Virus record (IMG/VR): IMGVR_UViG_3300028277_000019
Location: 1 to 25,649 of that record
Length of the DNA: 25,649 nucleotides
Strand: one strand, 5' to 3'
Source: a virus
Positions 1 through 7,143 of this stretch are shown piece by piece. The position numbers and the translations under genes are program-made. A model generated the notes under the pieces. That model was not told the origin of the DNA. It did not search any database and saw only the letters and a program-made list of their open reading frames with translations. Position 1 is the stretch's first letter, and each line of letters opens with the position of its first letter.

Positions 1-252
1 GATAGTAAAGACTTTGACAAGAAGGGTAGCAAAAAAGGTGGTGCCGCAAAGGCTGCAGGTAAAATGGGTAAGAAAAGCGATCAGCAGAGACACACCGACT
101 GGCGCGATAACCCAGACGACCAGAATTATGGTCACTATGTATCAAGGGAAGACGCTTCCTTTGATCCAGGTGAAGCAAGTTCAAATGTAGAACTTCCTGA
201 AGGTTCTTTCGTTGCACAAGTTGCATCATACTTGTCTGGAAACCGTAAATAA
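1..252 (+). CDS. C-terminal part of an unrecognised protein (5' end outside window)
   Basis: The reading frame is open from the first base to the TAA at 250-252, so the gene probably begins upstream; an internal ATG at 64 is the first methionine inside the window but has no clear ribosome-binding site. The visible 83 residues start with a Lys/Gly/Ala-rich stretch (KKGSKKGGAAKAAGK), then become polar and acidic (WRDNPDDQN) and end in SYLSGNRK. No domain was recognised. The low-complexity basic start suggests a flexible linker or tail. A hairpin terminator follows directly, so this looks like the last gene of its transcription unit. Confidence 0.55.
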   Translation, partial: DSKDFDKKGSKKGGAAKAAGKMGKKSDQQRHTDWRDNPDDQNYGHYVSREDASFDPGEASSNVELPEGSFVAQVASYLSGNRK

Positions 253-262
253 GAATGTACCT

Positions 263-310
263 AGGAATGGCTGATGCCTTTGGTAAGCACAGCCTTTCCT
301 TTTGCTTTCT
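263..310 (+). terminator. Probable intrinsic terminator
   Basis: AGGAATGGCTG at 263-273 pairs with CAGCCTTTCCT at 290-300 with one mismatch, giving an 11-position stem with a 16-nt loop. A T-rich run (TTTTGCTTTCTT) follows. It sits just after the stop codon at 252, as expected for the end of an operon. The run of T is interrupted, so termination may be partial. Confidence 0.5.
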
Positions 311-328
311 TCGATTTAAAATAATCAA

Positions 329-535
329 ATGAATATTTGGTTAGAGTATTTTAAAGATAAGAATAAAAGTAATAATTATCACGCGCAGATGAAAGAGAAT
401 GTCAAGTGGAGCGCGCCTGATAAAAAAGATATCCAAAGAAGACCCTGCATAGATAGAGAACAAGCACTAAAGATAGCTAAGTCTCTACAAGATCAAGGTT
501 ACCACGTAAGTATAAAAACAGATGGCCCGATTTGA
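329..535 (+). CDS. Small protein of unknown function (68 aa)
   Basis: This 68-residue soluble, charged protein starts MNIWLEYFKDKNK and ends YHVSIKTDGPI. No signal peptide, membrane segment or known motif was seen. The C-terminal half (DREQALKIAKSLQDQGYHVSI) reads like a helix followed by a beta strand, a layout common in small phage proteins. The ribosome-binding site is weak (A-rich leader). Its stop overlaps the start of the next gene by 14 nt, so the two are probably translated together. Confidence 0.5.
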   Translation: MNIWLEYFKDKNKSNNYHAQMKENVKWSAPDKKDIQRRPCIDREQALKIAKSLQDQGYHVSIKTDGPI

Positions 536-938
536 AAATATATTTAAAAAAATATTTTTAGTTTTAATTCTTTCTTCATTGTTAATCTTTTCAGCTTTTA
601 AAGTTCAGGCTCAAGAAGGAAAACACCTACCTCAGTTTAATCCTTATTGGTATCCTAGCGATGCTATATATGGTTTTGTTAAAGGTTGTTGGGAAAAGAT
701 GGAGAACGCACAATCTTTAAATGAATTCTGGCCCGCCGAATTACAATCCATATGTGGTTGCATATTAGACAATATAAGAATAATGATTACATGGAATCAA
801 TTTGTATCTGAATGGGCTGGAACCCTTAAAGGTGAAAAAGCACAAATAGCAGCCAGCTATACAAACATGTGTGTCCAAAGAGCTTTTCAAATAAAACAAT
901 TACAAAAAGAAATGAAAAAAAATGAATCTGGAGATTAG
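522..938 (+). CDS. Exported four-cysteine protein of unknown function
   Basis: This 138-residue protein has a clear Sec-type signal peptide: basic N-terminus (MARFENIFKK), a hydrophobic core at about 11-26, and a likely signal peptidase I site after VQA at 28-30. The mature part is about 108 residues, rich in Trp and Tyr, with cysteines at 56, 78, 80 and 117, a set that could form disulfides in the periplasm. No lipobox was seen. It overlaps the gene before by 14 nt and the glutaredoxin gene after by 17 nt, suggesting coupled translation. The family was not recognised; a periplasmic role is inferred only from the signal peptide. Confidence 0.65.
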   Translation: MARFENIFKKIFLVLILSSLLIFSAFKVQAQEGKHLPQFNPYWYPSDAIYGFVKGCWEKMENAQSLNEFWPAELQSICGCILDNIRIMITWNQFVSEWAGTLKGEKAQIAASYTNMCVQRAFQIKQLQKEMKKNESGD

Positions 939-1170
939 AGGGAATGTTGTGGTTAGGCATCAGTCCGTTCCCGATTGTGAATGGTGTGATAAAGCAAAAG
1001 ATTTATTAGACCAAAAAGGAATTAAGTATTCTATTGTTGAGAGTGATAAGAAGTTATTTTATAATCTCATGAAAGAAACAAATAGTAAGAAAGTCCCACA
1101 AATTATATTAGATGGAAAATTTGTTGGTGACTATAACGATCTATTAGAACATTTTGGTGTTCAAGGATAG
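922..1170 (+). CDS. Glutaredoxin
   Basis: This is a short (82 aa) thioredoxin-fold glutaredoxin, which uses paired cysteines to reduce disulfides and in T4-like phages can donate electrons to ribonucleotide reductase. Visible features are the redox motif CEWC at 19-22 after strand VVVRH, the cis-proline segment KKVPQI at 56-61 and the glutathione-site-like GDYNDLLEHF at 69-78. The length fits the family. ATG 922 keeps the whole first strand; a GTG at 949 with a better-placed AGAGGG upstream would trim it. It overlaps the exported cysteine protein gene by 17 nt, and no ribonucleotide reductase gene lies in the window. Confidence 0.88.
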   Translation: MNLEIRGNVVVRHQSVPDCEWCDKAKDLLDQKGIKYSIVESDKKLFYNLMKETNSKKVPQIILDGKFVGDYNDLLEHFGVQG

Positions 1171-1298
1171 ATTATAATTAACGTCGCTACGTTCGGTCGA
1201 AGGAGGTGTTTTACTTACCGGACACAGACATGATTCGTCTAATATTTTTCTCCCTACATATTTAAAGGAGATATTATGAATAGAAATATTAGACGAAT
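1171..1298 (+). promoter_or_regulatory. Structured leader: 15-bp perfect inverted repeat with the RBS and start codon in its loop
   Basis: ATTCGTCTAATATTT at 1233-1247 is perfectly complementary to AAATATTAGACGAAT at 1284-1298, and a G-U and an A-U pair extend it inward to 17 pairs. The 30-nt loop holds the ribosome-binding site AAAGGAG (about 1264-1270) and the ATG at 1276, so the first codons of the next gene form the right arm. Upstream at 1200-1208 lies AAGGAGGTG, a full Shine-Dalgarno match with no start codon at normal spacing. A TATAAT at 1173-1178 has no good -35. The layout suggests control of translation or mRNA stability; the mechanism is inference. Confidence 0.55.
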
Positions 1299-1488
1299 TT
1301 GGATTGCAAAAGAATTACAAGAATTACAATATGAAGTAAAGACAGCGAGAGTCAAAGACTCAGTTGAATATGAATTGCAAATACTAGATGAAGAATATGA
1401 TGTTATAAAGGCGTTGTCAGAAGATGGAGACTTAACGCCTATTCAATTTGAGCGATTTAATGATATCGATTATATGCGCTCTCTTTAA
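1276..1488 (+). CDS. Small protein of unknown function (70 aa)
   Basis: This is a 70-residue, mostly helical-looking charged protein (MNRNIRRIWIAKELQELQYE...) with a good ribosome-binding site (AAAGGAG, about 6 nt before ATG). No known domain was recognised; acidic residues dominate the second half. Its start codon lies in the loop of a long hairpin, so its translation is probably controlled. The 3' end overlaps the next gene's start by 29 nt, which makes it a possible leader cistron for the glycosyltransferase run downstream. Confidence 0.55.
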   Translation: MNRNIRRIWIAKELQELQYEVKTARVKDSVEYELQILDEEYDVIKALSEDGDLTPIQFERFNDIDYMRSL

Positions 1489-2161
1489 AGGAACCGGAAA
1501 GGGTTTACCACACTCTGCAGAAATATATAACGCTGAATGGGCAGATAAACTTTATCGTGGATTAAAGAGAAACATTACAACAGATTTTGAGTTGGTTTGT
1601 TTAGTTGATGATGATTATAAATTCAACGAACCGATTCGTTCTGTTCCCTTCCTAGACCCTACCACTCCAGGCTGGTCTTTATTAGCTGAATTATTTCGTC
1701 CAGATATTACAACTAATCGTAGAATGATTATTGGCTTAGACACTGTTATAATGTCTAACATTGACGACATTCTATCTTTTCCTTTAGATGTTGGATTAAT
1801 ATCAGATCCAATGATAGAAGGTGATGTTTGTAATGCAATATGTATTGTTAGTGATAAGACATCTAATTATATTTGGGATGTTTGGACTAATAAACGAGAT
1901 TGGGTTTTAAAACATTGTAGATTAGCTCCGTGGAATATTCCTTCTGAATTAGAGATGATGAGAAAGTTATTTAATGAAGATGGAAGAGTACCCAGAATAG
2001 ATATTGGATTTCCTAATCGTATATTATCTTATAAGTGTCATATAATGTCTAATCCAACTTTATTAAATAATGCTTCTATAGTTTACTTTCATGGTAAACC
2101 AAAACCTCAACAACTGAATAGAGTAAAGTTTAATCCTAAAATATTGGACAACTGGATATGA
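1460..2161 (+). CDS. Glycosyltransferase-like protein (GT-A / GT8-like)
   Basis: This 233-residue protein resembles small GT-A-fold nucleotide-sugar transferases. Visible features are an N-terminal strand MISIICALFKG, a conserved LYRGLKRNI (31-39) followed by FELVCLVDDD (43-52), a GT8-like MIIGLDTVIM at 89-98 where the metal-binding DxD is usually found but only one Asp remains, and FHGKPKP at 210-216, typical of the C-terminal end of this family. ATG 1460 has GAG 8 nt upstream; the frame also opens at TTG 1448, which is less likely. The stop overlaps the next start (ATGA at 2158). The sugar and acceptor are unknown. Confidence 0.65.
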   Translation: MISIICALFKGTGKGLPHSAEIYNAEWADKLYRGLKRNITTDFELVCLVDDDYKFNEPIRSVPFLDPTTPGWSLLAELFRPDITTNRRMIIGLDTVIMSNIDDILSFPLDVGLISDPMIEGDVCNAICIVSDKTSNYIWDVWTNKRDWVLKHCRLAPWNIPSELEMMRKLFNEDGRVPRIDIGFPNRILSYKCHIMSNPTLLNNASIVYFHGKPKPQQLNRVKFNPKILDNWI

Positions 2162-2901
2162 ATCCTGTATTAATGATAATGCAGCCAAGAATAATACCTC
2201 CGGCTATAACATCTATGAGAGAGAATTGGAATTTACCTAGAGTATGGTTTAAAGCATTTACTGAACCTCAAGTAGTACATGAAATGAATATGTTTGTTAA
2301 ACAAACTAACTTCAGTCATTATGTTATTATGTCAGATGATGCTATTAGCTATAAAAGAGCTATTGATACTGTATTAGCTAATGCACCTAAGTACGATGTA
2401 TTCACCGGTTGGTGTAATATGGAAATGTACGGAGATAAAATAAGTTCGCACTCTAATGTTTCATTTCATGCATTACCATTAATAGATGAAAATGCATCTC
2501 TTGTTAGACCTTTATATGATGACTATCCTCCTTGGGCTTCCGTTGATGAGGTATTAAGTAAAGAAGGAAATTTTCAAACTGCAATTGCAAGTTTTGCAAC
2601 TAGTTGTTTTACTAGAGATATTTTATTAAAGTATCCTTTAGGAGTTTGGGAGAATGGTAAAGCTTCTGATCATCACATTTCATATAGACTTCAAAAAGAT
2701 AAAGTACCAATATGGACTAATAGAGATGGTTTTGTAAGACACTTACGTCAAGGTAGAGAGTCATATTTAAAAAATACTAAAGCATGGCTAGTAGGTAATG
2801 TCCCATCACAAATAATTTATGAGTTAGATAAAAAGCAGTATCAATTTGATGGACAGAGACAATATGAATATGAACCTTTATTTGTGAGGACAGAGACATG
2901 A
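2158..2901 (+). CDS. Putative glycosyltransferase-like protein
   Basis: This 247-residue protein begins with a strand-like MNPVLMIMQPR and carries YVIMSDDAI at 55-63, which resembles the acidic metal-binding segment of GT-A glycosyltransferases. DHHISYRLQ in the C-terminal third resembles the region where such enzymes bind acceptor or metal. It is locked between neighbours by ATGA overlaps on both sides (2158-2161 and 2898-2901), so it is probably co-translated with the upstream glycosyltransferase and the downstream LpxA-like gene. Homology is weaker than for the upstream gene, and no specific substrate can be given. Confidence 0.5.
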   Translation: MNPVLMIMQPRIIPPAITSMRENWNLPRVWFKAFTEPQVVHEMNMFVKQTNFSHYVIMSDDAISYKRAIDTVLANAPKYDVFTGWCNMEMYGDKISSHSNVSFHALPLIDENASLVRPLYDDYPPWASVDEVLSKEGNFQTAIASFATSCFTRDILLKYPLGVWENGKASDHHISYRLQKDKVPIWTNRDGFVRHLRQGRESYLKNTKAWLVGNVPSQIIYELDKKQYQFDGQRQYEYEPLFVRTET

Positions 2902-3497
2902 CTAGCGATTGGTATTATGTAGGTTCAAATAAAATACATAAGACAGCTCTTATTAATTGGGACGTTGTTGAGATGGGTGAAAATAATATTATAGGAGCTT
3001 ATACTTGTATCGGTACAGATGCTCAAAGTATTAGAGATAAATCTACAGGTGTTATTTCTATTGGAGATAATAATATATTCAGAGAATCTGTTTCTGTAAA
3101 TATGCCAACTGAATGGTCAAAGTTAACAGCTATAGAAGATAATTGTTATTTGATGATTAATTCTAACATAGCACATGATTGTTATGTTGAATCAAATTGT
3201 ATCATTAGTAATAATGCAGCTTTTGGTGGGCACGTATATGTTATGGAAAATACAAATATAGGTTATAGTGTATCAATACATCAGTTCCAAGTTATAGGTT
3301 CATATTGTATGTTAGGTATGGGTTCTATCGTACCTAAGGGAGCTGATATTAAATGTGGTACATTGTGGTATGGAGTCCCAGCAAGATTTAAAAAGTATAA
3401 TGAAGTTGGTTTACAGCGAAACGGTCTTGCTGTAGAGGATATGAAAGGTGAAGATGAAAGAAGACAAAGTATTATCGAAGAAAGATCTAAATACTAA
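2898..3497 (+). CDS. LpxA-like left-handed beta-helix acyltransferase
   Basis: This 199-residue protein matches the hexapeptide-repeat acyltransferases, closest by eye to LpxA (UDP-GlcNAc O-acyltransferase), which adds the first acyl chain in lipid A synthesis. Repeats of the I-G-x-x-x type run from about 20 to 160. Diagnostic segments are NSNIAHDCYV (88-97), with H93 matching the LpxA catalytic His, NNAAFGGHVYV (105-115), VSIHQFQVIG (125-134) and an end resembling LpxA's G-L-x-R-x-G-L (GLQRNGL, 171-177). It is shorter than bacterial LpxA (about 260 aa) because the C-terminal helical domain is mostly missing. It may acylate or acetylate a nucleotide sugar in this cluster; the true donor and acceptor are unknown. 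Confidence 0.8.
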   Translation: MTSDWYYVGSNKIHKTALINWDVVEMGENNIIGAYTCIGTDAQSIRDKSTGVISIGDNNIFRESVSVNMPTEWSKLTAIEDNCYLMINSNIAHDCYVESNCIISNNAAFGGHVYVMENTNIGYSVSIHQFQVIGSYCMLGMGSIVPKGADIKCGTLWYGVPARFKKYNEVGLQRNGLAVEDMKGEDERRQSIIEERSKY

Positions 3498-3738
3498 TAT
3501 GAACAAAGAAGCGTTTTTATCTATTGTAGACGATAAATTGTGTGTGGATACAACTGTGTTTGAATTACATGAATTAAGAGAATGCAAAGAGTATCTACAA
3601 AAAAATAATTATAAATCATCCCAGTTCTTTTCCAAAAATAAAAATGATGTAGATAAATTACATTCCATTATAGAAAAGATGGGTGAACTATCTCCTGAAT
3701 GTGCTGGGAGAGATATTGATAGTTTTTATTTAAACTAA
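3454..3738 (+). CDS. Small protein of unknown function (94 aa)
   Basis: This small charged, helix-rich protein ends SPECAGRDIDSFYLN. The frame opens at GTG 3448, but ATG 3454 has AAGGTG a few bases upstream; an ATG at 3500 (MNKEAFLSIVDDKLCV...) would give 79 residues without the 44-nt overlap. No domain, signal peptide or membrane segment was recognised. Its position between the acyltransferase and the SGNH/carbamoyltransferase genes puts it in the same operon. Confidence 0.5.
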   Translation: MKEDKVLSKKDLNTNMNKEAFLSIVDDKLCVDTTVFELHELRECKEYLQKNNYKSSQFFSKNKNDVDKLHSIIEKMGELSPECAGRDIDSFYLN

Positions 3739-3763
3739 TAGAAAGATAAAAAGAACAGTTCTA

Positions 3764-4483
3764 ATGGAAATATTTCTTAATGGTCCAGGCGGTACAGTAT
3801 CAACTTGGAAATTGACCGAAGCGGCTTATGATTATTGGAAAGAGAAGCCGAGAAAAATGCTATTTGATTTTTCTTGGAATCTACCTGATCTTAGAAGTGA
3901 TAATATTTTTGATGAAGAACATCCTCCTAGAGATAAGCTCGGTGTTCCCAATGAAGCATGGTTTTTTAAACCGTTAGATGGAATATGGAGAAATGGAGAC
4001 TGGTTACAACCGGCTACACCAACTGGCTGGTGCATAGATATTTGTGAGTATGATAAAGCAACGATTTATGTTGAAGAAGATAATGTAGTAACCCAATATC
4101 ATCCAGATGAAATAGATACTATAAGATTTGAGAAGGCATATAAACCACCATCTGAATTATTCTATTCAGCAGTTTCCACAGAAATAGGTAATTGGCAACA
4201 TAAGATGTATAATAAATCTATACCGTTGCACAAGTTCAGATTACATATAATACGTATTAATGATAAGAGATGGATCTTTAATCTCGATACAACTCAAAGA
4301 GAAAGTTGGGATATGTATAGAGAGGTTAGAACTGATTGGGCCTATAGACTCCATGTTAGAAATAAAGTATTTGTTGATGATATGAGTTCATTTACAGGTA
4401 TTGATTTATCATATAATATGAATACTAATAATCACGAACACGATTGCTCTCATTTTAAAGTACATGATACACGTATTCGGTGA
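3764..4483 (+). CDS. Protein of unknown function (239 aa), aromatic-rich
   Basis: No family was recognised. The protein is soluble, unusually rich in Trp and Tyr (WKLTEAAYDYWKEKPRK, WFFKPLDGIWRNGDW) and ends in a His/Asp-rich tail (NNHEHDCSHF). The Trp-rich first half could bind carbohydrate, but that is only a suggestion from composition and from its place among sugar-modifying genes. The ribosome-binding site before ATG 3764 is weak. It overlaps the next gene by 20 nt. Confidence 0.55.
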   Translation: MEIFLNGPGGTVSTWKLTEAAYDYWKEKPRKMLFDFSWNLPDLRSDNIFDEEHPPRDKLGVPNEAWFFKPLDGIWRNGDWLQPATPTGWCIDICEYDKATIYVEEDNVVTQYHPDEIDTIRFEKAYKPPSELFYSAVSTEIGNWQHKMYNKSIPLHKFRLHIIRINDKRWIFNLDTTQRESWDMYREVRTDWAYRLHVRNKVFVDDMSSFTGIDLSYNMNTNNHEHDCSHFKVHDTRIR

Positions 4484-5156
4484 TTCATATTGTGATCCTC
4501 TCAATGGAAAAGGTGGAGGAATATCATCAGAAAAAAGATGGTTCAATCTTTTAGATGAGCCTTCATTTGTTTTTGGTTTAGCGGGTTCTAGTATTGATTG
4601 GTCTTTGAATATTTTTCTTGAAGGGCATAATCATAGAGAAGGTAAAGTAATTTATATCGAATCTATTCCAAGAAGATTTCATTTTGAGTTCTTACAATAT
4701 CCTGGTCATGCAGGTGCGGTTCTATTTGATGATATGAAAGAGTGGGAAAATGATAAATGGCTTTCATCACCTCAAATGACATACCTTAATCAACATAAAA
4801 AGTTTATAGAATATTTTCATATAAATTATAAGGACTATCACAAAGCAACAAAGGCTAGATGTGTATTAAAGGCTTTATCAGAACAATATGAAAAGGTTAT
4901 ATATTTCTCCACTTCACATAATAGAGATTTATATGCCCCTGTGGAAATAGAAAATACAGAAAAATTTATTATACCTGACATAACATTAATGGATATATCT
5001 CGCGCAGAGATAAAGTCCGGTTATGATCCTTCATTTAAAGATTGGAGATCAAATCATTTTACAGAAGAGAATCATAAAAATTTATCATCCTATATAAAGA
5101 GGTTGTTTAATAATGAACCTGTGAATGATATAATATTTAATGAGAACGTGATATGA
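4464..5156 (+). CDS. SGNH-hydrolase-like protein
   Basis: This 230-residue protein looks like an SGNH/GDSL-fold esterase, a fold that removes or moves acyl groups on sugars and lipids. The nucleophile block is at the N-terminus, HVFGDSYCDP (3-12, Ser8), and a block-V-like SNHFTEENH at 196-204 supplies the likely catalytic His198. GLAGSSIDWS (38-47) fits the block II glycine region. There is no signal peptide, so it acts in the cytoplasm. It overlaps the upstream gene by 20 nt and the carbamoyltransferase by 4 nt (ATGA). With an LpxA-like acyltransferase nearby it could act on the same glycan; the substrate is unknown. Confidence 0.65.
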   Translation: MIHVFGDSYCDPLNGKGGGISSEKRWFNLLDEPSFVFGLAGSSIDWSLNIFLEGHNHREGKVIYIESIPRRFHFEFLQYPGHAGAVLFDDMKEWENDKWLSSPQMTYLNQHKKFIEYFHINYKDYHKATKARCVLKALSEQYEKVIYFSTSHNRDLYAPVEIENTEKFIIPDITLMDISRAEIKSGYDPSFKDWRSNHFTEENHKNLSSYIKRLFNNEPVNDIIFNENVI

Positions 5157-6601
5157 TATATTGGGGTATTACTTGTGGATCACATGACGGTGCCTTAGCT
5201 GTTTATGATAGTGTGAAACAAGAGGTGATATTTGCAACCGACGCTGAAAGATTTTCTAGAAAAAAGAATGATCCTCAAATACCTTTAAGCTTGTTAGACT
5301 ATGTGAGAGAAGAATATGATGAACCAGATAAAATTTATTTTTATGAAGATCCTCGTATAAAGATTTCTCGAAGATGGTATGCTGGACAGAAGCCTGCCTG
5401 GAAGCCACCTGTGTTGCCACATCCATATAATACTAAACGTTATAAGATGAAGTATACCCCACATCATAGGTCACATGCGGCATATGGTTATTATACATCA
5501 CCTTTTACTAAATGCATGGTATTATGTATTGATGCTATAGGAGAATGGGAAACATTAACTGCTTGGCATGTTAAAGATCATAAATTTAAAAAATTATGGA
5601 ACTGGAAATATCCTAAGTCGTTAGGATTAATGTATTCAGCATTGACACAGTACTCAGGTTGGAAGCCTAATGAAGAAGAATATATTATGATGGGGGCTGC
5701 TGCTAGACAATCATATCCTTATGATGTAGTAGTAAATAGAATTAGAGATTGTTGGGAAACAAAAAATATGACCTGGCATAAAGGATGTAAAAATATTCCA
5801 GAGTGGAATGTGAAACCAGAAATCCATCCTGAGGATGTGCCCACTGCCGCACAACATGTTTACGAAGAAGAGTTTCGTAAAATATTAAAAGAGTTAAGTA
5901 CTCATAAATTAAATAATGGAAATATAGTATTTGTGGGAGGATGTGCTTTAAATGTTAGTGCCAATAGATTATTATCTGATTATTTTTCTAACATCTATAT
6001 ACCAGCTAATCCAGGTGACTCTGGATCAGCTATTGGATGTATTCTTGCAAGAACAAGAAACCATATTAGTCCTACTCCTTATCTTGGTTATGATATACAA
6101 GGACCATATCCGATCAAAGAAATAATTGAACACTTGATGATCGATCGAGTAGTTGGAGTAGCAAACGGAAGATGTGAATTCGGACCACGTGCTTTAGGTA
6201 ATAGAACACTCTTCGGAGATCCTACTGATAAAAAAATAAAACAAAAAATAAATGAAACAAAGGGTAGAGAACAGTTCAGACCTTTTGCTCCGATGATATT
6301 ACCTGAAGACGTGGCACAATATTTTAATGGTGGATTTCATTCACCTTATATGAGTTGTGCATTATCAGCAACAGAAGAATTTAAACAGAAATATCCTGGT
6401 GTTGTTCATTTAGATGGAACATCAAGATTGCAAGTTGTTGATTCAGAACCTCATATAACATTATTAAAACTTTGGAAGGAAATAACAGGATGTCCTGTAT
6501 TGTTAAACACTTCCTTAAATGTAAAAGGGCAACCAATTGTCAACACAAGAGAAGACGCCGAAGCTTTCACTAAGAGAACGGGTGTTACTGTTCTTTCTTA
6601 A
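5153..6601 (+). CDS. Carbamoyltransferase, NodU/CmcH family
   Basis: This family moves a carbamoyl group from carbamoyl phosphate, through carbamoyl-AMP, onto a hydroxyl of a sugar, antibiotic or nucleobase. The 482-residue protein shows the Kae1-like N-terminal half with GITCGSHDGALA (5-16) and metal-site HHRSHAAYGYY (104-114), then GGCALN (262-267), ANPGDSGSAIG (285-295), and the carbamoyltransferase C-terminal domain with GRCEFGPRALGNR (339-351), FRPFAP (375-380) and NTSLNVKGQPIV (452-463). It is somewhat shorter than bacterial NodU/CmcH (about 550-600 aa). Here it may decorate a surface sugar; related viral enzymes are reported to carbamoylate hydroxymethylcytosine in DNA, but no hydroxymethylase gene is in this window. 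Confidence 0.92.
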   Translation: MIYWGITCGSHDGALAVYDSVKQEVIFATDAERFSRKKNDPQIPLSLLDYVREEYDEPDKIYFYEDPRIKISRRWYAGQKPAWKPPVLPHPYNTKRYKMKYTPHHRSHAAYGYYTSPFTKCMVLCIDAIGEWETLTAWHVKDHKFKKLWNWKYPKSLGLMYSALTQYSGWKPNEEEYIMMGAAARQSYPYDVVVNRIRDCWETKNMTWHKGCKNIPEWNVKPEIHPEDVPTAAQHVYEEEFRKILKELSTHKLNNGNIVFVGGCALNVSANRLLSDYFSNIYIPANPGDSGSAIGCILARTRNHISPTPYLGYDIQGPYPIKEIIEHLMIDRVVGVANGRCEFGPRALGNRTLFGDPTDKKIKQKINETKGREQFRPFAPMILPEDVAQYFNGGFHSPYMSCALSATEEFKQKYPGVVHLDGTSRLQVVDSEPHITLLKLWKEITGCPVLLNTSLNVKGQPIVNTREDAEAFTKRTGVTVLS

Positions 6602-6662
6602 AATTAAAGAAAAGATTTTTGGTAAAAAGAAACAAGATTTAGATCCATTTATATATGATTGA
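6582..6662 (+). CDS. Possible very small ORF (26 aa) bridging two genes
   Basis: In the +1 frame relative to the end of the carbamoyltransferase gene, a GTG at 6582 opens a 26-codon frame (fMet-LLFFLKIKEKIFGKKKQ..., ending DPFIYD) that stops at TGA 6660-6662. It starts 20 nt before the carbamoyltransferase stop and ends 8 nt into the next gene. That next gene (ATG 6655) has no ribosome-binding site of its own, so translation of this ORF could feed it by coupling. A hydrophobic start followed by a Lys-rich segment suggests membrane contact. It could also be chance. Confidence 0.35.
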   Translation: MLLFFLKIKEKIFGKKKQDLDPFIYD

Positions 6663-7143
6663 AAAAGTATTAATCGGACCTGCAGAACGATTAAGTTTTA
6701 TGTTAAGACAGCATCATCTTGATGGTATGTATGATGATAAAGAATTGGGGTTTGATTATCAAGAACATTTGATTCGCAAATGTTTCGAAGAGAGGGGTTC
6801 TGATATTTCTGTATATTTGATATATCAGGATTTTCATAAGAGCATAGGGTTTGATGAAGATAAAATATATCCCAGAGATAGAGAACATGCTGAAGGTAAG
6901 AAGACATTATCTGAAGTAGAAGGACCTCAAGGTAGTAAAATATTAATGAGAAATAAAAACGTAAAAATTAAAAAGAGTCTTCATTGGAAACCTTTTTTGG
7001 AATATTATTGTAATCATGAATTTTGGGAAATTGAATATAATAAATTTTTAAAAACTTTACCTTACTATAAAAAAGTTTTTACTAATTTTAACCATGGACA
7101 TATAAAGGATTATGAAAGTTGGAATAATTGGATGCTCTCATAG
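6655..7143 (+). CDS. Protein of unknown function (162 aa)
   Basis: No family was recognised. The protein is basic, rich in Tyr, Lys and His, with the segments YLIYQDFHKSIGFDEDKIYP and HGHIKDYESWNNWMLS. There is no signal peptide or membrane segment. The start lacks a Shine-Dalgarno site (CCATTTATAT before ATG), suggesting coupling to upstream translation. It overlaps the next gene by 32 nt and belongs to the same tightly packed cluster. Confidence 0.55.
   Translation: MIEKVLIGPAERLSFMLRQHHLDGMYDDKELGFDYQEHLIRKCFEERGSDISVYLIYQDFHKSIGFDEDKIYPRDREHAEGKKTLSEVEGPQGSKILMRNKNVKIKKSLHWKPFLEYYCNHEFWEIEYNKFLKTLPYYKKVFTNFNHGHIKDYESWNNWMLS

Noticed and set aside
267-332. 21-codon ORF ending in an ATGA overlap with the 329 gene
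   Set aside because: It coincides with the terminator-like hairpin and its AGGA touches the ATG with no spacing, so it is unlikely to be translated.
1173-1178. TATAAT as a promoter for the 1276 gene cluster
   Set aside because: No -35 resembling TTGACA lies 16-18 nt upstream, in contrast with the four perfect promoters elsewhere.
1206-1265. 19-codon frame starting at the GTG inside the orphan Shine-Dalgarno
   Set aside because: The GTG is part of the Shine-Dalgarno itself, so it cannot be used as its start; kept only as part of the structured leader.
1171-1275. Possible tRNA or small RNA gene in the gap
   Set aside because: No cloverleaf with acceptor, anticodon and T arms could be drawn; the pairing found is one long hairpin involving coding sequence.
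6560-6662. Frameshift extending the carbamoyltransferase into the +1 frame
   Set aside because: The protein already ends at the usual place for the family after the NTSLNVKGQPIV segment, and no slippery sequence was seen; a separate small ORF is the simpler reading.
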